This document shows positions 52,582-61,266 of a stretch of 64,000 nucleotides of DNA, piece after piece. Position 1 is the stretch's first letter; each line of letters starts with the position of its first letter. Where the stretch lies: positions 45,163-109,162 of the forward strand of contig NZ_LFCT01000021.1 in the NCBI RefSeq assembly GCF_008692605.1, read 5' to 3'. The DNA comes from Sphingobium estronivorans (lineage in GTDB: Bacteria; Pseudomonadota; Alphaproteobacteria; Sphingomonadales; Sphingomonadaceae). The position numbers were made by a program, and so were the translations under genes. Under the pieces are notes generated by a model, which did not search any database, was not told where the DNA came from, and worked only from the letters and a program-made list of their open reading frames with translations.

Positions 52582-53754
52582 TCAGTTCAGGCCATACCAT
52601 TCCTTGAAGCCCTGCGATAACAGGGCATTTTCCACTTCCGGCTTCAGCTTCATATCCTTGACCGCCTGGATCGCGTTGGGGAAGCCGTCGCCATGCGGAT
52701 AGTCGGAAGCGACCATGAACTTGTTGGCGCCGACGAATTCGGCGAGAACGGCGATGGTCCGCTCGATCGGTTCGAAGGACGCGAAGCACTGGCGCTGGAA
52801 AATCTCGCTCGGCCGCGTTTTCAGGCCGGTGTCGTTCATGCCGACATCATCGAAATGCCGATCCATGCGGTCGACATAGCCGGGCAGCCAGGTCGCGCCG
52901 CCTTCGACGAAGGCAACGCGCATCTTGGGAAATTTGTCGCAGATGCCGGCCATGATGAAGCTTGTGGCGGCGGCCATCATCTCGGCCACATGGACGAAGC
53001 AATGCTCGACCGAAAAACTGTCGACGGTGCGTTCCTTGGGCCCGTTGCCGGTAAAGTCCGCGATCTGCGCGTCGAAACGGTCCATGCCCAGATTTTCCGA
53101 CCCGGCGAGGCCGTGAACCGCGACCGGCATATCGATCTCTTCGGCCAACTGCCAGATCGGATAGAAGCTGGGATGGTGAAGCGGACGGCCATTGACCGGA
53201 TTGGGACGAACAACGACGGCGTTCATGCCCGCCTTCTTCGCCAAACGCATTTCGTTGAGCGACCCTTCGATCGACAAGGTCGGCAGCATAGCGACGCCAT
53301 AGAGGCGGTCGGGATAGGGCTTGCAGAAATCGACGACATAGCGGTTATAGGCGTTGGCGACCGCCACCTGCCGTTCGGGATCGATAATGCCATGGGCGGC
53401 ATTAAGCGCCATCGTCGGATAAAGGACCGTTGCGGCATAGCCCTCCTTGTCGAGCCACTTGACGCGCTCGTGCGGATCGAAACCGCCCTTCTCGGCATCG
53501 AGATAGGAAGTTTCGGACGGAATTTCGCCGGTCCGCGCGCCGAACGTCGCCGCGGTGTTGACGCCCGGCTTCAACGGCACCGCATGGTCGCGAATGCTGA
53601 TCCGGTCATCGACCCGGAAGAGAGCGCCGCCGTCTTCCATGATCGTGATCTTGGGGCAGCTATCGCGATATTTGGGGTCGATATAATTTTCCCACAGATC
53701 GCCCGGCTCAGTCAAATGGCCATCGGAATCGATTGCATAAAGTGGCTCAGTCAT
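52582..53754 (-). CDS. Amidohydrolase-2 family metal-dependent hydrolase/decarboxylase
   Basis: TIM-barrel protein of 390 residues from the amidohydrolase-2 (ACMSD-like) family. Likely metal-site elements are DSDGHLTEPGDLW at the N-terminus, PVAVHGLAGSEN (His), FVEGGATWLPGYVDRMD and ASDYPHGDGFP near the end. The family includes decarboxylases and C-C or C-N hydrolases acting on unsaturated or aromatic acids. ATG 53754 has AGGAGAG upstream. It sits 73 bases after the class II aldolase stop and before the racemase, all on the minus strand. It is not part of the known Atu pathway, so its step is unclear. Confidence 0.82.
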   Translation of the reverse strand: MTEPLYAIDSDGHLTEPGDLWENYIDPKYRDSCPKITIMEDGGALFRVDDRISIRDHAVPLKPGVNTAATFGARTGEIPSETSYLDAEKGGFDPHERVKWLDKEGYAATVLYPTMALNAAHGIIDPERQVAVANAYNRYVVDFCKPYPDRLYGVAMLPTLSIEGSLNEMRLAKKAGMNAVVVRPNPVNGRPLHHPSFYPIWQLAEEIDMPVAVHGLAGSENLGMDRFDAQIADFTGNGPKERTVDSFSVEHCFVHVAEMMAAATSFIMAGICDKFPKMRVAFVEGGATWLPGYVDRMDRHFDDVGMNDTGLKTRPSEIFQRQCFASFEPIERTIAVLAEFVGANKFMVASDYPHGDGFPNAIQAVKDMKLKPEVENALLSQGFKEWYGLN

Positions 53755-53827
53755 CACACTCTCCTATATTTATTCTATTCGGTTGAGATCGGGTCATCGC
53801 TAAGCGAATGATCTCCGACCACTGCGG

Positions 53828-54574
53828 TCAGATACCGAAAGCGGCCGCAAATAAATCGGGATCGGACTTTTCCAGCCGCCGCAGATTGGCGTCCCACAAA
53901 TCCTTGCGGAAACTGATCGCCAGATAAAGCCGACGGTAGGTGCGGGCCGTTTCCACTTCCATCGGCGTTCCTCCGATGCGCGCCGCCTCGATCTGGATGC
54001 CGGCCGCTATGTCCAGCATCAACGCCTCGCCCGTGGTTTCCTCGATCGTGCCGCCAGCGTGGATCACGCCATGGTTCGCGATCAGCAAGGCACGTTTGTC
54101 CGCGAGCGCCGCGGCCAGTTCCGGCCCTTCCTTGTCGGGCGTGATATTGGGATCGTCTCGGAAAAGGACGGCATCGTCCTGGAACAAGGCGCCATAAGCG
54201 TGAAAGGGTTCGGGCGGCTTGCCCAGCGTGCTGACGATGGAAACATTCTTGCCATGGGTGTGGATGATGCAATTCACATCCGGCCGCGCGCGATAGATGT
54301 CCGCGTGGAAATTAATGCCTGGCTGAGGCGGAAACGGCCCGGCCTCCCGCACCTCAAGATCGAAGCCCACCTTCAGGATATGGGCGGGCAATGTTTCATC
54401 GAAATATTCCGATGGCGAGACCAGAAACGCGTCTTCGCCCGGCACGCGCAGGCTGATATGCCCGGCAACCTGGCTGTCGATGCCGTTGCGGTACAATATC
54501 CGCCGGGCGGCGGCGATGAGGAATCTCGGATCGGTAAGCGCGTTCGACCGGTTCACCGAAGTCTGCACTGTCAT
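53828..54574 (-). CDS. Class II aldolase/adducin family protein
   Basis: A 248-residue class II aldolase-fold protein. CIIHTHGKNVSIV holds two of the zinc-binding His and LIANHGVIHAGGTI the third; NFHADIYRARPD precedes them. Members cleave or form C-C bonds next to a hydroxyl by stabilising an enediolate, or are decarboxylases. It heads a minus-strand run with the amidohydrolase and racemase, behind a promoter with operator site 4. Because no HMG-CoA-lyase-like gene is in the window, this aldolase is one candidate for a C-C cleavage step in the Atu-like route (inference). Confidence 0.82.
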   Translation of the reverse strand: MTVQTSVNRSNALTDPRFLIAAARRILYRNGIDSQVAGHISLRVPGEDAFLVSPSEYFDETLPAHILKVGFDLEVREAGPFPPQPGINFHADIYRARPDVNCIIHTHGKNVSIVSTLGKPPEPFHAYGALFQDDAVLFRDDPNITPDKEGPELAAALADKRALLIANHGVIHAGGTIEETTGEALMLDIAAGIQIEAARIGGTPMEVETARTYRRLYLAISFRKDLWDANLRRLEKSDPDLFAAAFGI

Positions 54575-54661
54575 TGGACTCTATCCTCTCGCTTGCGCTG
54601 GCCATTCGAGCAGATTTTTTTTCTTTACCGCTCTTAAACGGGCAGCCGCGACCGTCTGGGA

Positions 54662-54692
54662 AATAAGTTACTCACTGGTAATTTTATGTCAA
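54662..54692 (-). promoter_or_regulatory. Promoter of the aldolase unit with candidate operator site 4
   Basis: On the minus strand TTGACA (54687-54692) and CTTATT (54662-54667) are 19 bases apart, and the palindrome TTACTCACTGGTAA (54668-54681) fills the spacer beside the -10. It is the same arrangement as at BVMO 3. The aldolase start lies 88 bases downstream. Confidence 0.55.
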
Positions 54693-54737
54693 CAACCTTC
54701 GCGATCCCGCCCAAGACGAAACATCGCATTTCCGCGC

Positions 54738-55604
54738 TCAGGCGACGACGACGCCGGGGGGCGCCCACGCATCCCGGCTGACGAAGAGGTCGAGCGTCAG
54801 CGGCACGCCCCTCCTCTGTTCAAAGCCCGCAAAGTCGGTCCAGCCTTCCTCCCAGAGTATTTCATCGTCGAGGAAAAAGCGGCCGGTGCAGGCGCGGGCG
54901 TCGCGCCGGAAGATGGCGCAGGCTGCCTCCGCCACGATGTCGGGGCGGCGAGCGACGATAGGGTTTTCCCCATCATTCCCCATCGACAAAGCGGCGGTGG
55001 CAATCGCCGTGCGCGGCCAAAGACCGTTGAACGCGATTCCCGCAGACCGAAATTCCTCCGCCATCGCCATCATGAAAAGGCTCATATTCAGCTTGGACAC
55101 CGTATAGGCGGGGAACTGGCTGAACCATTCGGGCCGTAGATGCACGGGCGGACACAGGGCCAGCACATGCGGGTTCTCAGCGGATTTGAGATAGGGAATG
55201 CAGGCGCGCGACAGCAGATAGGTGCCGCGCCCGTTGATCTGGTGCATCAGATCATATTGTTTCGCACCCGTGCCCAATGTCCCGGCGACGTGGATAGCGG
55301 AGGCGTTGTTCACGCAAATATCGATCCCGCCAAAATGGTCCGCCGCTTTGCCCACCGCCGCTTCGATGGCCTCTCCATCGCGAATGTCGACGACAAGCGG
55401 CAGCGCTTTTCCCCCCAGCCGTTCAATCGCCTGCGCAGCGTCATAAACGGTCTCCCGCGATTTCGGGCCGGGTTCCGCGGTTTTCGCCGCGATGGCGATA
55501 TTGGCGCCTTCCCGCGCGGCTCGCAGCGCGATAGCCAAGCCGATGCCCCGGCTCGCCCCGGAGATGAAAATGGTTCGGCCCGTCAGATCGACTCGTCCGG
55601 CCAC
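54738..55604 (-). CDS. HSDL2/AtuB-like SDR
   Basis: Short-chain dehydrogenase of 288 residues similar in pattern to hydroxysteroid-dehydrogenase-like protein 2 and to AtuB of the citronellol pathway. SGASRGIG is the cofactor loop, followed by the long AAKTAEPGPKSRETVYDAA typical of this group; NNASAIHVAGT replaces NNAG; YTVSK is YxxxK. The usual catalytic Ser position reads LCPPVHLRPEW, a Pro-rich variant known from HSDL2 proteins. It follows the AtuD-like gene with 85 bases between. A role in citronellol or citronellal oxidation is possible but not proven by sequence. Confidence 0.78.
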   Translation of the reverse strand: MAGRVDLTGRTIFISGASRGIGLAIALRAAREGANIAIAAKTAEPGPKSRETVYDAAQAIERLGGKALPLVVDIRDGEAIEAAVGKAADHFGGIDICVNNASAIHVAGTLGTGAKQYDLMHQINGRGTYLLSRACIPYLKSAENPHVLALCPPVHLRPEWFSQFPAYTVSKLNMSLFMMAMAEEFRSAGIAFNGLWPRTAIATAALSMGNDGENPIVARRPDIVAEAACAIFRRDARACTGRFFLDDEILWEEGWTDFAGFEQRRGVPLTLDLFVSRDAWAPPGVVVA

Positions 55605-55689
55605 GCAATCCTCCTCTCGTTTCTTTCTACATGCGCAACCGATGAAAATATATCAATATGTAAAATTGGTACCGAGCGGCGAGACGCTG

Positions 55690-56847
55690 TCATTTCGATT
55701 TCGGACTGATGCCGATATTTTTCGCGATGATTTCCAGCATCACCTCGTCGGCGCCGCCCACGATGGAGATGTAGCGCTGATCCCGGAATCTGCGCGAAAT
55801 GAGCGTTTCGTCGACCAGGCCCATGCCGCCCCAATATTGCAGGCAGCTGTCGGACACCATCCGCTGCAACCGGCCAAGCTTCAGCTTGAGCATCGAAACG
55901 TCGGTGGTCACGTCATGGCCCTCGACATACCGCTCAATCGCCTGTTCGAGAAAAGCGCGGAACATCGCGACATCGGTCTGCAATTCCGCCAGCCGGAAAT
56001 AAATCGACTGATTGTGAAGCAACGGTTTCCCGAACGCCTTGCGCTCCCGGGTATAGTGGATCGTATCCTCGATCATCTGTTCCAGAACGCGCACGCCCGA
56101 TGTCGCGATCCAAAGCCGCTCTTCCTGGAACTGCTGCATCTGATAGACAAAGCCCCTGCCCTCCTCGCCGATGATATTGCGGGCGGGAACCCGCACGTCT
56201 TCAAAGAACAACAGGCCCGTGTCGGACGAATGAACGCCCATCTTCTTGAGTTTCCTCGACCGATCCACCCCTTTGCTGTCGAGCGGAATGACGACCAGGC
56301 TCTTGTTGCTGTGGACAGGGCCGTCGCCGGTGTTGACGAGCGCGGTCATGAAATCCGCCTGAATCCCGTTGGTGATCCACGTCTTGCTGCCGTTGATGAT
56401 CAGATCGTCACCGTCGCGACGGGCATAGGTCTTGATGCCCGCGACATCCGACCCGGCGCCCGGTTCGGACACGCCGATGCACGCGACGAGATCGCCGGCG
56501 ATGGCGGGCGTCAGATAGTTTCGGTGCAGTTCGTCCGATCCATGTTTCGCCAGCGCAGGGGTGGCCATGTCGGTCTGGACGCCGATGGCGGTCGGCACGC
56601 CCAGACAGTGGATCTCGCCCAGCACCTCGACGAAGGCGCATTGATAGCTATAGTCCAGACCCAGACCGCCGACGCTTTCGGGCTTGCTGATGCCCAGCAG
56701 ACCGGCATCGCCCAGCGTCTTGAACAGCGCCTTGGCCGGAAAAATCTCCGCCTCTTCCCATTGATCGACATGGGGGTTGATATGGTCCTGGACTATCCGT
56801 CGCGCTGTTCGCTGGATTTCGCGATGTTGTTCATTGTAAAATCGCAT
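55690..56847 (-). CDS. atuD: Acyl-CoA dehydrogenase, citronellyl-CoA dehydrogenase (AtuD)-like
   Basis: Acyl-CoA dehydrogenase of 385 residues that should desaturate a branched acyl-CoA with FAD and pass electrons to ETF. CIGVSEPGAGSDVAGIKT and GSKTWITNGIQADF are the FAD/substrate motifs, QFQEERLWIATSGVRVLEQM lies mid-chain, and QYWGGMGLVDETLISR with GGADEVMLEIIAK at the end. ERKAFGKPLLHNQSI is a family hallmark. Its start lies inside the AtuF-like gene (17-base overlap). In Pseudomonas AtuD turns citronellyl-CoA into geranyl-CoA, the substrate of the carboxylase; the carboxylase neighbours support the same role here. Confidence 0.75.
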   Translation of the reverse strand: MRFYNEQHREIQRTARRIVQDHINPHVDQWEEAEIFPAKALFKTLGDAGLLGISKPESVGGLGLDYSYQCAFVEVLGEIHCLGVPTAIGVQTDMATPALAKHGSDELHRNYLTPAIAGDLVACIGVSEPGAGSDVAGIKTYARRDGDDLIINGSKTWITNGIQADFMTALVNTGDGPVHSNKSLVVIPLDSKGVDRSRKLKKMGVHSSDTGLLFFEDVRVPARNIIGEEGRGFVYQMQQFQEERLWIATSGVRVLEQMIEDTIHYTRERKAFGKPLLHNQSIYFRLAELQTDVAMFRAFLEQAIERYVEGHDVTTDVSMLKLKLGRLQRMVSDSCLQYWGGMGLVDETLISRRFRDQRYISIVGGADEVMLEIIAKNIGISPKSK

Positions 56848-58819
56848 CTTGAACCTCGTCTTCGTTCTTCACGAGCTTGATCATCAGGCTATCGGCTGAA
56901 AGCTGATCGCCAAATTTCACGAATATGTCTTCCACCAGACCCGAAAAGGGCGCGGAGATGACATGCTGCATCTTCATGGCTTCAAGGATCATCAGCTTGT
57001 CGCCTTCCGCCACCTGATCGCCGGGGTTGACGGCCAGTTGCGTCACCACCCCGTTCATCGGGGCAAGGATCGCGCCGGGTCCCGCCCGGGTGAGCCCGTC
57101 GCTGGGCAAGCGGCGCTCGAACCGTCGGACGCGGCCCCGGTCGGTGATGGCGACCCTGTGACCGGTGCAGGCATGGCCGATGGGCAGGCGGCTGCCGTCA
57201 ATCTCCATGCCTTCCTCGCCGATGCGGATGTCGATCGTGCGGCCTTCGACCGTCGCGGCGAGATGCGCCGGGCCAATCGGCCGGACGATCACCGTCTTCT
57301 CCTCGCCATCGGCCGTCAGGATCATCGAGCGGGACAGATCCCGGCCCGACGACCAGCCGATCAGGGGCGCGGGCACCGACCCTGCCCGGTCCAGCTGCGA
57401 CCGATGCTCCCCAAAGGTCAGGGCCGCCGCCGCGACGGCCCAGTCGCTGTCGGTCGGCGGCGCGCTGCGGAAGCCCTGCGGCCCGAATTCCTCGGCGATG
57501 AAGGCGGTCGTTGCCCGGCCCTGACGGAAGCTCTCCTTTTCACAGCAGGCGATCAGGAATTCGGCGTTGCTGGGCGGTCCGACAAAGACGATGTCGCGGA
57601 GCGCCGAGCGTAGCCGGTCGAGCGCGATGGCGCGGGTCGGGCCATAGCCGATGACCTTGGCGACCATCGAGTCATAGAAACTCGACAGTTCTTGCCCTTC
57701 GACGATGCCCGCATCGATGCGCACGCCCTCTCGCGAGACAGGCCGCCAGCGTTCGATCAGGCCGGAGGCCGGTCGGAAATCCTGGTTCGGGTCCTCGGCG
57801 CACAGCCGCGCCTCGATGGCATGACCGGTCAGCGTCACGGCGTCCTGGGTCAGGCCGAGCGGCCGCCCCCTCGCGACCTCGATCTGCAACGCGACAAGGT
57901 CCAGCCCCGTCACCTGCTCGGTCACCGGATGTTCGACCTGAAGCCGCGTGTTCATTTCGAGAAAGTAGAAAGCGCCGTCTTCCGCCAGCAGGAATTCCAC
58001 CGTGCCCGCGCCGACATAGCCGATCGCCGCCGCGGCGCTGACCGCCGCCTCCCCCATCGCGCGGCGCAGTTCGGCGCCAATTCCGGGAGCGGGCGCTTCC
58101 TCCAGCACCTTCTGGTGACGGCGCTGCACCGAACAGTCGCGCTCGCCAAGGTGAACGATGGTGCCGTGCATGTCCGCGAACACCTGAATCTCGACGTGCC
58201 GGGGGCGGACGATGGCGCGCTCCAGGATCAGTTCGCCCGAACCGAAGGAGGATGCCGCCTCGCTGCGAGCGAGGTCGATGGACAGCGCCAGTTCGCCCGG
58301 ACCGTCGACCAGTCGCATGCCGCGCCCGCCGCCGCCCGCCGCCGCCTTGACCATCAGCGGAAAACCGATGGCCAGCCCCTCGCGTTCGAGCGCGGCCGTA
58401 CCCTGTTCCGCGCCTTCATAGCCCGGGATGCACGGCACGCCCGCCTCGATCATCAGGCGTTTGGCCTGCGCCTTGTTGCCCATCGCCTCGACCGCGGACG
58501 GGGGCGGGCCGACGAAGATCAGCCCGGCGTCGATGCAGCTTTGGGCAAAGGCGGCATTTTCGGACAGAAAGCCATAGCCCGGATGCACCGCATCGGCGCC
58601 CGTCAGCCGCGCGGCCTCCAGCAGGCGCGCGGGATCGAGATAGGACTGGCTGGCCGGGCCGGGGCCGATGCAGACGGCCTGATCGGCCATGGCGACATGC
58701 GGGGCGCCGGCGTCGGCATCCGAATAGACGGCGACGGTCCGCACGCCCAGGGCGCGCGCGGTGCGGATGATGCGGCAGGCGATCTCGCCCCGGTTCGCGA
58801 TGAGGAGGTTGGAGACCAT
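56831..58819 (-). CDS. atuF: Acyl-CoA carboxylase biotin-carrying alpha subunit, geranyl-CoA carboxylase (AtuF)-like
   Basis: Biotin carboxylase fused to a biotin carrier domain, 662 residues. The carboxylase part runs about 1-445: LLIANRGEIACRIIRTAR at the start, KAAAGGGGRGMRLV as ATP-grasp glycine loop, HLGERDCSVQRRHQKVLEEA and FLEMNTRLQVEHPVTEQVTG. After a linker, the carrier domain has EAMKMQH with biotinyl Lys616. It works with the carboxyltransferase at 59644. The presence of AtuA and AtuD-like neighbours points to a geranyl-CoA-type substrate rather than methylcrotonyl-CoA, but the selectivity residues were not aligned. Confidence 0.83.
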   Translation of the reverse strand: MVSNLLIANRGEIACRIIRTARALGVRTVAVYSDADAGAPHVAMADQAVCIGPGPASQSYLDPARLLEAARLTGADAVHPGYGFLSENAAFAQSCIDAGLIFVGPPPSAVEAMGNKAQAKRLMIEAGVPCIPGYEGAEQGTAALEREGLAIGFPLMVKAAAGGGGRGMRLVDGPGELALSIDLARSEAASSFGSGELILERAIVRPRHVEIQVFADMHGTIVHLGERDCSVQRRHQKVLEEAPAPGIGAELRRAMGEAAVSAAAAIGYVGAGTVEFLLAEDGAFYFLEMNTRLQVEHPVTEQVTGLDLVALQIEVARGRPLGLTQDAVTLTGHAIEARLCAEDPNQDFRPASGLIERWRPVSREGVRIDAGIVEGQELSSFYDSMVAKVIGYGPTRAIALDRLRSALRDIVFVGPPSNAEFLIACCEKESFRQGRATTAFIAEEFGPQGFRSAPPTDSDWAVAAAALTFGEHRSQLDRAGSVPAPLIGWSSGRDLSRSMILTADGEEKTVIVRPIGPAHLAATVEGRTIDIRIGEEGMEIDGSRLPIGHACTGHRVAITDRGRVRRFERRLPSDGLTRAGPGAILAPMNGVVTQLAVNPGDQVAEGDKLMILEAMKMQHVISAPFSGLVEDIFVKFGDQLSADSLMIKLVKNEDEVQDAILQ

Positions 58820-58820
58820 G

Positions 58821-59633
58821 TCAGGCCTGCGCCCATGCGGGCTTGCGCCCTTCGCCGAACGCGGCGGTGCCTTCGCGCCCCTCCTCGCCGGTCACTGCAT
58901 CGGCAAAGGCGGCCGCCGCCCGGTCGATAAAGCCGTCCATCGGCTCCCTGCCGACCAGATCGATCATCGCCTTGGTACTGGCGACCGCGCCGGGCGCCGC
59001 GCGACGGAGCCGCGTCATCATCTCCGCTTCGGCCGCATCCAGCGCGGCGGCGTCTTCGACCATCCGGTCGACCAGCCCGACGGCGACGGCCTCGGCCGCG
59101 TCGATCCGCGCGGCGGAGATCATCATCTGGCGGCCCCGGATGAAACCCAGACGCTGGACGACATAGGGGGCGATCTGCGCCGGAACCAGGCCGACCGCCG
59201 CCTCCGACAGCGAGAATATCGCATCCTTCGTGCAGATCGCAAAGTCGGCGGCGCTCGCAAGGCCGACGCCGCCGGCCATGACAGGCCCTTCGATCAGCGC
59301 GACGACGGGTTGCGGCGCCTCCCGCACCAGCCGGAAAAGATCGGCACCGTCCCGGCTGACGGCCAGCGCGGCGGCGCGCGCTTCCCCCGCCTCCATCCCG
59401 CCGATGGCGCGCAGCATCTTGAGGTCGCCGCCCGCGCAGAAAAAGCCGCCATTGCCGCGCAGCGAAATGCCGCGAACGCTGCGGTCGTCGCGAACCGCCC
59501 GAAATGCCGCGACCAGTTCGCGGATCATGTCACCGTTCAGGGCATTGCGGGATTCGGGCCGGTTGAGCCGGATTTTCAGCCAGCCGTCGGATCGGACAAG
59601 TTCGATGACAGGGCTATGGGACAAGGTCGACAT
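58821..59633 (-). CDS. Crotonase family protein, AtuE-like enoyl-CoA hydratase
   Basis: Crotonase of 270 residues between the two carboxylase genes, the same position as the hydratase AtuE in an Atu-type row. Motifs: IRLNRPESRNALNGDMI, GNGGFFCAGGDLKM (oxyanion hole), EGPVMAGGVGLASAADFAI and SLSEAAVGLVPA. The first catalytic Glu position of typical hydratases reads Gly (GGVGLA), while the second (SEAAVGL) is kept, as in methylglutaconyl-CoA-type hydratases. Expected reaction: hydration of the carboxylated isohexenylglutaconyl-CoA. The start at 59633 lies 10 bases from the carboxyltransferase stop. Confidence 0.78.
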   Translation of the reverse strand: MSTLSHSPVIELVRSDGWLKIRLNRPESRNALNGDMIRELVAAFRAVRDDRSVRGISLRGNGGFFCAGGDLKMLRAIGGMEAGEARAAALAVSRDGADLFRLVREAPQPVVALIEGPVMAGGVGLASAADFAICTKDAIFSLSEAAVGLVPAQIAPYVVQRLGFIRGRQMMISAARIDAAEAVAVGLVDRMVEDAAALDAAEAEMMTRLRRAAPGAVASTKAMIDLVGREPMDGFIDRAAAAFADAVTGEEGREGTAAFGEGRKPAWAQA

Positions 59634-59643
59634 CCTGTTTCTC

Positions 59644-61266
59644 CTAAATGCGGGCGATGCCGAAGCTGTTGGGATTGAGTGTGCGATGGCCCGATTCCCA
59701 GCAGGTTTGCAGCAGGAAGCCGAGGATCGTCCGCGTGTCGCGGGGATCGATCACGCCATTGTCGAGCACGCGGCCGGATGTGTAGAAGGCGTCCGCCTGC
59801 CGTTCGAAATGCTGGGTCAGATGCTCTTCCTGACGCCGCAGATCGTCCGTGTCGGCCGCCGCCCCGCGCCGTCCGGCGGAAAGCGCCATGACCTGCGACA
59901 TGGTGCGCGCGGCCTGTTCGCCGCCCATGACGCCCGTGCGCGCATTGGGCCAGGCAAAGAGGAAGTCCGGCTGGTAGGAAATGCCGCACATGCCGTAATT
60001 GCCCGCGCCGTAGCTGGAGCCGATATAGAATGTGATGCGCGGCACGCGGATGTTCGACACCGCCTGAATCATCTTCGAGCCATGCTTGATCATCCCCGCC
60101 TGCTCGTAGATGGTGCCGACCATATAGCCGGTCGTATTCTGGAGGAAGACGACCGGCCGCTGCGTCTGGTCGCACATCTGGAGGAACTGGGTGGCCTTGG
60201 CCGCGCCATCGGGGTCGATGGGGCCGTTATTGCCGATCAGGCCGCAGGGAAAGCCGAAGACGCGCCCCGTCGCGCAAACGGTGGCGGAACCGAAGCGCGC
60301 CTTGTGCTCATCGAAATCCGACCCGTCGAGAATGCGGCACAGGACCTCGCGCACGTCATAGGCGACCTTGGGATCGTCGGGCACCACGCCGGCCAGTTCT
60401 TCGGGGCTGGACAGCGGCTCGGCAAAGGCCATGGCGGGGGGCGAAGGGCAATGGTGATGCCAGTCGAAGCTGGCGACCAGATTGCGGGTGATCGCGATGG
60501 CATGGTCGTCATCCTCGGCCAGATGCTCGACCAGGCCGGAAACCATGGCATGCATCTCGCCGCCGCCCAGTTCGGCCTCGTCGACGACCTCGCCGGTGGC
60601 GGCGCGCACCAGCGCCCCGCCCGCGAGCGCGGCCATGGCATTGTCGCGTACCGCGACGACATGGTCGCTCATTCCCGGCATATAGGCGCCGCCCGCTGTC
60701 GCGGGACCGTGCAGGACGGTGATCGTCGGAATGCCGGCGGCGCTCAATTTGGCGAGACGGTAGAAGACGCCGCCATAGCGCGCCCAAGTCTCCACCTTAT
60801 ATTCCAGCAGGTTCGCCCCGGCGCTTTCGACCATATGGATGACCGGCAGCTTCTGCTTCAGCGCGATGTCGAGCGCGCCCAGCGCCTTGGGCAGCGTGCC
60901 GTCGGTGTTCGCCCCGGCGCGGATGCCGCTGTCGTCGACCCAGATCAGCGTGCGCACGCCCGAAACATAGCCGATGCCGATGATCGTGCTGGCCCCCGGG
61001 ATGCTCGTTTCGGGATTGGCGTCCTCGACCAGATAATTGGCCAGATTGTACAGTTCCAGAAAGGGCAGGCCGGGATCGACCAGACGGGCGAGGCGTTCGC
61101 GCGGGAGAATCTGCCCCCGCTCGGCAAATCGCGCCTGCCGCTTGTCCGACAGCGCGATCGCCCGTCCTTCCAGCGCGCGCATCGCTTCGACGCGGCCGAG
61201 CATGAAGGCGCGATTGCGCGAAAAGTCCGCCGACCGAGGATCGACCTTGCTCCGGAATATCGTCAC
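59644..61266 (-). CDS. atuC: Acyl-CoA carboxylase carboxyltransferase beta subunit, geranyl-CoA carboxylase (AtuC)-like
   Basis: Carboxyltransferase subunit of 540 residues, the length typical of MccB/AtuC. N-terminal half: RGQILPRERLARLVDPGLPF, HMVESAGANLLEYKVETWAR and GPATAGGAYMPGMSDHVV. C-terminal half: GFPCGLIGNNGPIDPDGAAK, FLQNTTGYMVGT, GSSYGAGNYGMCGISY and WPNARTGVMGGEQAA. The start is a GTG at 61266 that overlaps the AtuA stop (GTGA); the frame is open far upstream but only as antisense-type shadow of AtuA. It transfers CO2 from biotin of the AtuF-like subunit to the gamma-methyl of a branched enoyl-CoA. Confidence 0.84.
   Translation of the reverse strand: MTIFRSKVDPRSADFSRNRAFMLGRVEAMRALEGRAIALSDKRQARFAERGQILPRERLARLVDPGLPFLELYNLANYLVEDANPETSIPGASTIIGIGYVSGVRTLIWVDDSGIRAGANTDGTLPKALGALDIALKQKLPVIHMVESAGANLLEYKVETWARYGGVFYRLAKLSAAGIPTITVLHGPATAGGAYMPGMSDHVVAVRDNAMAALAGGALVRAATGEVVDEAELGGGEMHAMVSGLVEHLAEDDDHAIAITRNLVASFDWHHHCPSPPAMAFAEPLSSPEELAGVVPDDPKVAYDVREVLCRILDGSDFDEHKARFGSATVCATGRVFGFPCGLIGNNGPIDPDGAAKATQFLQMCDQTQRPVVFLQNTTGYMVGTIYEQAGMIKHGSKMIQAVSNIRVPRITFYIGSSYGAGNYGMCGISYQPDFLFAWPNARTGVMGGEQAARTMSQVMALSAGRRGAAADTDDLRRQEEHLTQHFERQADAFYTSGRVLDNGVIDPRDTRTILGFLLQTCWESGHRTLNPNSFGIARI

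Noticed and set aside
55636..55665. AT-rich stretch before the AtuB-like SDR resembling TATATCATGATATA
   Set aside because: Only 11 of 14 positions match and the CATG core is missing.
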